Assembly (NCBI GenBank): GCA_028696365.1
Contig: JAQVHG010000106.1
Location: 1 to 7,459 of the forward strand
Length of the DNA: 7,459 bases
Source of the DNA: Methanofollis sp.
GTDB taxonomy: Archaea; Halobacteriota; Methanomicrobia; Methanomicrobiales; Methanofollaceae
Reading direction: 5' to 3'
Shown here: positions 6,450-7,459 of the stretch, piece after piece
How positions within the stretch are numbered: the first letter of the stretch is position 1
Layout of the letters: each line of letters starts with the position of its first letter
Made by a program: the position numbers and the translations under genes
The notes under the pieces: model-generated
What the model saw: the letters and a program-made list of their open reading frames with translations, nothing else
Told to the model about the DNA's origin: nothing
The model's database searches: none

Positions 6450-6525
6450 GGAGCACGATAGGGTCGGGAAGGCAGAATCGATGACCCTAAAGAGAGTGCT
6501 GCCGTCCTCGACCTCTCGTGTGGCG
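6450..6525 (+). repeat. Direct repeat block 2, copy A
   Basis: Starts GGAGCACGATAGG, contains GGGAAGGCA and TCCTCGA, and ends TCGTGTGGCG. It aligns without gaps to 6733-6808 at about 72 percent by hand count. Confidence 0.7.
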
Positions 6526-6532
6526 GGGGATT

Positions 6533-6553
6533 CGGGGGGCGGAAAGCCCCCCG
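6533..6553. repeat. GC-rich perfect hairpin (8-bp stem, 5-nt loop)
   Basis: CGGGGGGC (6533-6540) and GCCCCCCG (6546-6553) pair perfectly around GGAAA. The loop resembles a stable purine-rich tetraloop closed by a G/C stem. No T-run follows in either direction, so it is not a typical terminator. Confidence 0.7.
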
Positions 6554-6597
6554 CGGAGATAACTGTCCAAAGGGTTTCTACAGAACCCAAAAATCAG

Positions 6598-6625
6598 AGA
6601 TCTTCTTGAACTCACTATTGTTCGT
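6598..6625 (+). repeat. Direct repeat block 3, copy A
   Basis: AGATCTTCTTGAACTCACT followed by ATTGTTCGT. It matches 6689-6716 at 24 of 28 positions. Confidence 0.65.
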
Positions 6626-6629
6626 ATCT

Positions 6630-6672
6630 CGAAGATCTTCTTATCCTCGCGAATCATCGATTCCCTCTGGTC
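6630..6672 (+). repeat. Direct repeat block 1, copy B
   Basis: Partner of 6309-6351, again starting with GAAGATCTTC (6631-6640) and ending GATTCCCTCTGGTC. Confidence 0.8.
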
Positions 6673-6679
6673 ACACATC

Positions 6680-6696
6680 GAAGATCAAAGATCTTC
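6680..6696. repeat. GAAGATC/GATCTTC hairpin
   Basis: GAAGATC (6680-6686) and GATCTTC (6690-6696) form a perfect 7-bp stem around AAA. It is a variant of the GAAGATCTTC palindrome found perfect at 6310-6319, 6631-6640 and 6875-6884. Confidence 0.6.
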
Positions 6697-6716
6697 TCGA
6701 ACTCACTGTCGTTCTT
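6689..6716 (+). repeat. Direct repeat block 3, copy B
   Basis: AGATCTTCTCGAACTCACT followed by GTCGTTCTT. It is the partner of 6598-6625 and overlaps the hairpin at 6680-6696. Confidence 0.65.
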
Positions 6717-6732
6717 TACCTCTGGGTCCCCA

Positions 6733-6808
6733 GGAGCAAGATAGGAGTGGGAAGGCATAAAAAATGGGCGTGACGAGGGTAGTGCTGTCCTCGATCAATC
6801 GTGTAGCG
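6733..6808 (+). repeat. Direct repeat block 2, copy B
   Basis: Starts GGAGCAAGATAGG, contains GGGAAGGCA and TCCTCGA, and ends TCGTGTAGCG. It is the partner of 6450-6525. Confidence 0.7.
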
Positions 6809-6933
6809 AGTGTGGTGGGGCGCAAGCGCAAGCGAGTATGAGAACACAGGTACTCGGAAGACCCCCTGTGACATGAAGATCTTCGAGAGGCCAACTGGAA
6901 GGAGCATGAGATGGATGGCTCCGATGGCACCCC

Positions 6934-7459
6934 TTAGATCCATTTTTTCTTCCTGAAATAGAGGAGCATGCCGAGGGCGACGGCGGCCATCAGCCCGAGG
7001 CAGGCATAGTACCCGAACTCCCAGCCCAACTCAGGCATGATCCTGAAGTTCATCCCAAAGATCCCGGTGATGAAACTGAGCGGGATAAAGATGGTGGCGA
7101 TGACCGTCAGCACCTTCATCACCTCGTTCATCCGGTTGCTCGAGCTCGAAAGATAGATGTCGAGCATCCCGGCCCCCATCTCGCGATAGGTCTCCAGCGT
7201 CTCGATCACCTGGACGAGGTGGTCGTAGACGTCCCTGAGATAGACCCTGGTCTGGTCGGTGACCAGAGGCGACTCGGTCCGTTCCATCGAGGAGACCACC
7301 TCTCTCAGCGGCCAGATCCCTCTCCTGAGGTACAGGAGTTCTCGGCGCACCCCCTGGATCGCCCTGATCATCTCTGAGTCCGCGTCCTCGAAGAGGGCGT
7401 TGTCCACCGCCTCGATCTTCTCGCCGAAGGCCTCCATCGCCGCGAAGTAGCCGTCCACG
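6934..7459 (-). CDS. corA: CorA-family divalent cation (Mg2+/Co2+) transporter, C-terminal part (runs off the right edge)
   Basis: C-terminal 174 residues of a CorA-type channel, a homopentamer in the cytoplasmic membrane that takes up Mg2+ or other divalent cations. The visible N-terminal portion (about 1-110) is the charged, helical cytoplasmic region, including the long stalk helix leading into the membrane. The first membrane helix spans about 116-137 and ends in the family signature GMN (135-137, in TGIFGMNF), followed by the acidic loop MPELGWEFGY (141-150). The second helix is about 151-168, and the protein ends in the basic tail RKKKWI, typical of CorA. The usual length is 310-350 residues, so about half is missing beyond the window. 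The GTG at 7458 is not taken as a start, because family members extend well upstream. The gene converges on hisH across the repeat-rich spacer; no terminator is evident after its TAA. Confidence 0.93.
   Translation of the reverse strand, partial: VDGYFAAMEAFGEKIEAVDNALFEDADSEMIRAIQGVRRELLYLRRGIWPLREVVSSMERTESPLVTDQTRVYLRDVYDHLVQVIETLETYREMGAGMLDIYLSSSSNRMNEVMKVLTVIATIFIPLSFITGIFGMNFRIMPELGWEFGYYACLGLMAAVALGMLLYFRKKKWI

Larger units (their letters stand above)
6270..6890. repeat. Gene-free spacer made of diverged, partly duplicated repeat units
   Basis: The 751 bp between hisH and corA contains no convincing gene. Three pairs of direct repeats occur in it. Positions 6309-6351 match 6630-6672 at 37 of 43 positions (offset 321). 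Positions 6450-6525 match 6733-6808 without gaps at about 55 of 76 (offset 283). Positions 6598-6625 match 6689-6716 at 24 of 28 (offset 91). The first two pairs are in the same order, so the spacer appears to hold two old copies of one element of about 220 bp, differing by an indel of about 38 bp between the blocks. Counts are by hand. Possible identities are a dispersed intergenic repeat, a MITE-like element or decayed insertion; no transposase is seen. Confidence 0.75.

Noticed and set aside
6230..6484. 84-codon plus-strand frame in the hisH-corA spacer
   Set aside because: It runs through repeat blocks and a GC hairpin, has serine/proline/arginine-rich low-information composition and no ribosome site. 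The aligned second repeat copy does not keep the frame.
6270..6890. CRISPR array
   Set aside because: Repeats are few, of different lengths, diverged and irregularly spaced, with no cas gene nearby.
6703..6943. Two overlapping 75-codon minus-strand frames next to corA
   Set aside because: They lie in repeat sequence, have no recognisable domain, and one overlaps the corA end. Nothing supports translation.

Overview
The window looks like a chromosomal segment of a hydrogenotrophic methanogenic archaeon, most likely order Methanomicrobiales. This is an inference from gene content (Ech-type energy-converting [NiFe] hydrogenase, an archaeal zinc-ribbon/PUA/PP-loop protein, HisH, CorA), AT-rich archaeal-style promoters and GC-rich coding sequence with GGAGG-type ribosome binding sites. 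A species cannot be named from the sequence alone.

Left part (1-3873, minus strand): five consecutive genes of an Ech-type membrane hydrogenase, read right to left as echA, echB, echC, echD and the first 96 codons of echE, which runs off the left edge. Gaps are -4, +4, -11 and -16 bp, so this is one tightly coupled operon. EchA and EchB form the membrane ion-translocating arm, EchC and EchD link to the catalytic core, and EchE carries the N-terminal Ni-binding motif. In the known system the complex exchanges electrons between ferredoxin and H2 and couples this to ion movement; in hydrogenotrophic methanogens it mainly supplies reduced ferredoxin for biosynthesis. echF would be expected just beyond the left edge.

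Divergent intergenic region (3874-4192): AT-rich, with candidate TATA elements in both directions. On the minus strand it has a 7-bp hairpin followed by six T residues upstream of echA, placed where it could act as an attenuator or terminator, next to a short fragment resembling a dispersed repeat.

Middle (4193-6182, plus strand): a 469-residue protein with an N-terminal zinc ribbon, a PUA RNA-binding domain and a PAPS-reductase-like PP-loop domain with extra cysteines, probably an RNA- or sulfur-related enzyme of unknown substrate. It overlaps by 23 bp the gene for HisH, the glutaminase subunit of imidazole glycerol phosphate synthase. A T-run follows hisH.

Right part: 6183-6933 holds no convincing gene. 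It contains diverged, partly duplicated repeat units with GAAGATCTTC palindromes and two very GC-rich hairpins. From 6934 to the right edge, on the minus strand, lies the C-terminal half of a CorA-family divalent-cation transporter.

No tRNA, rRNA, CRISPR array or transposase was recognised.
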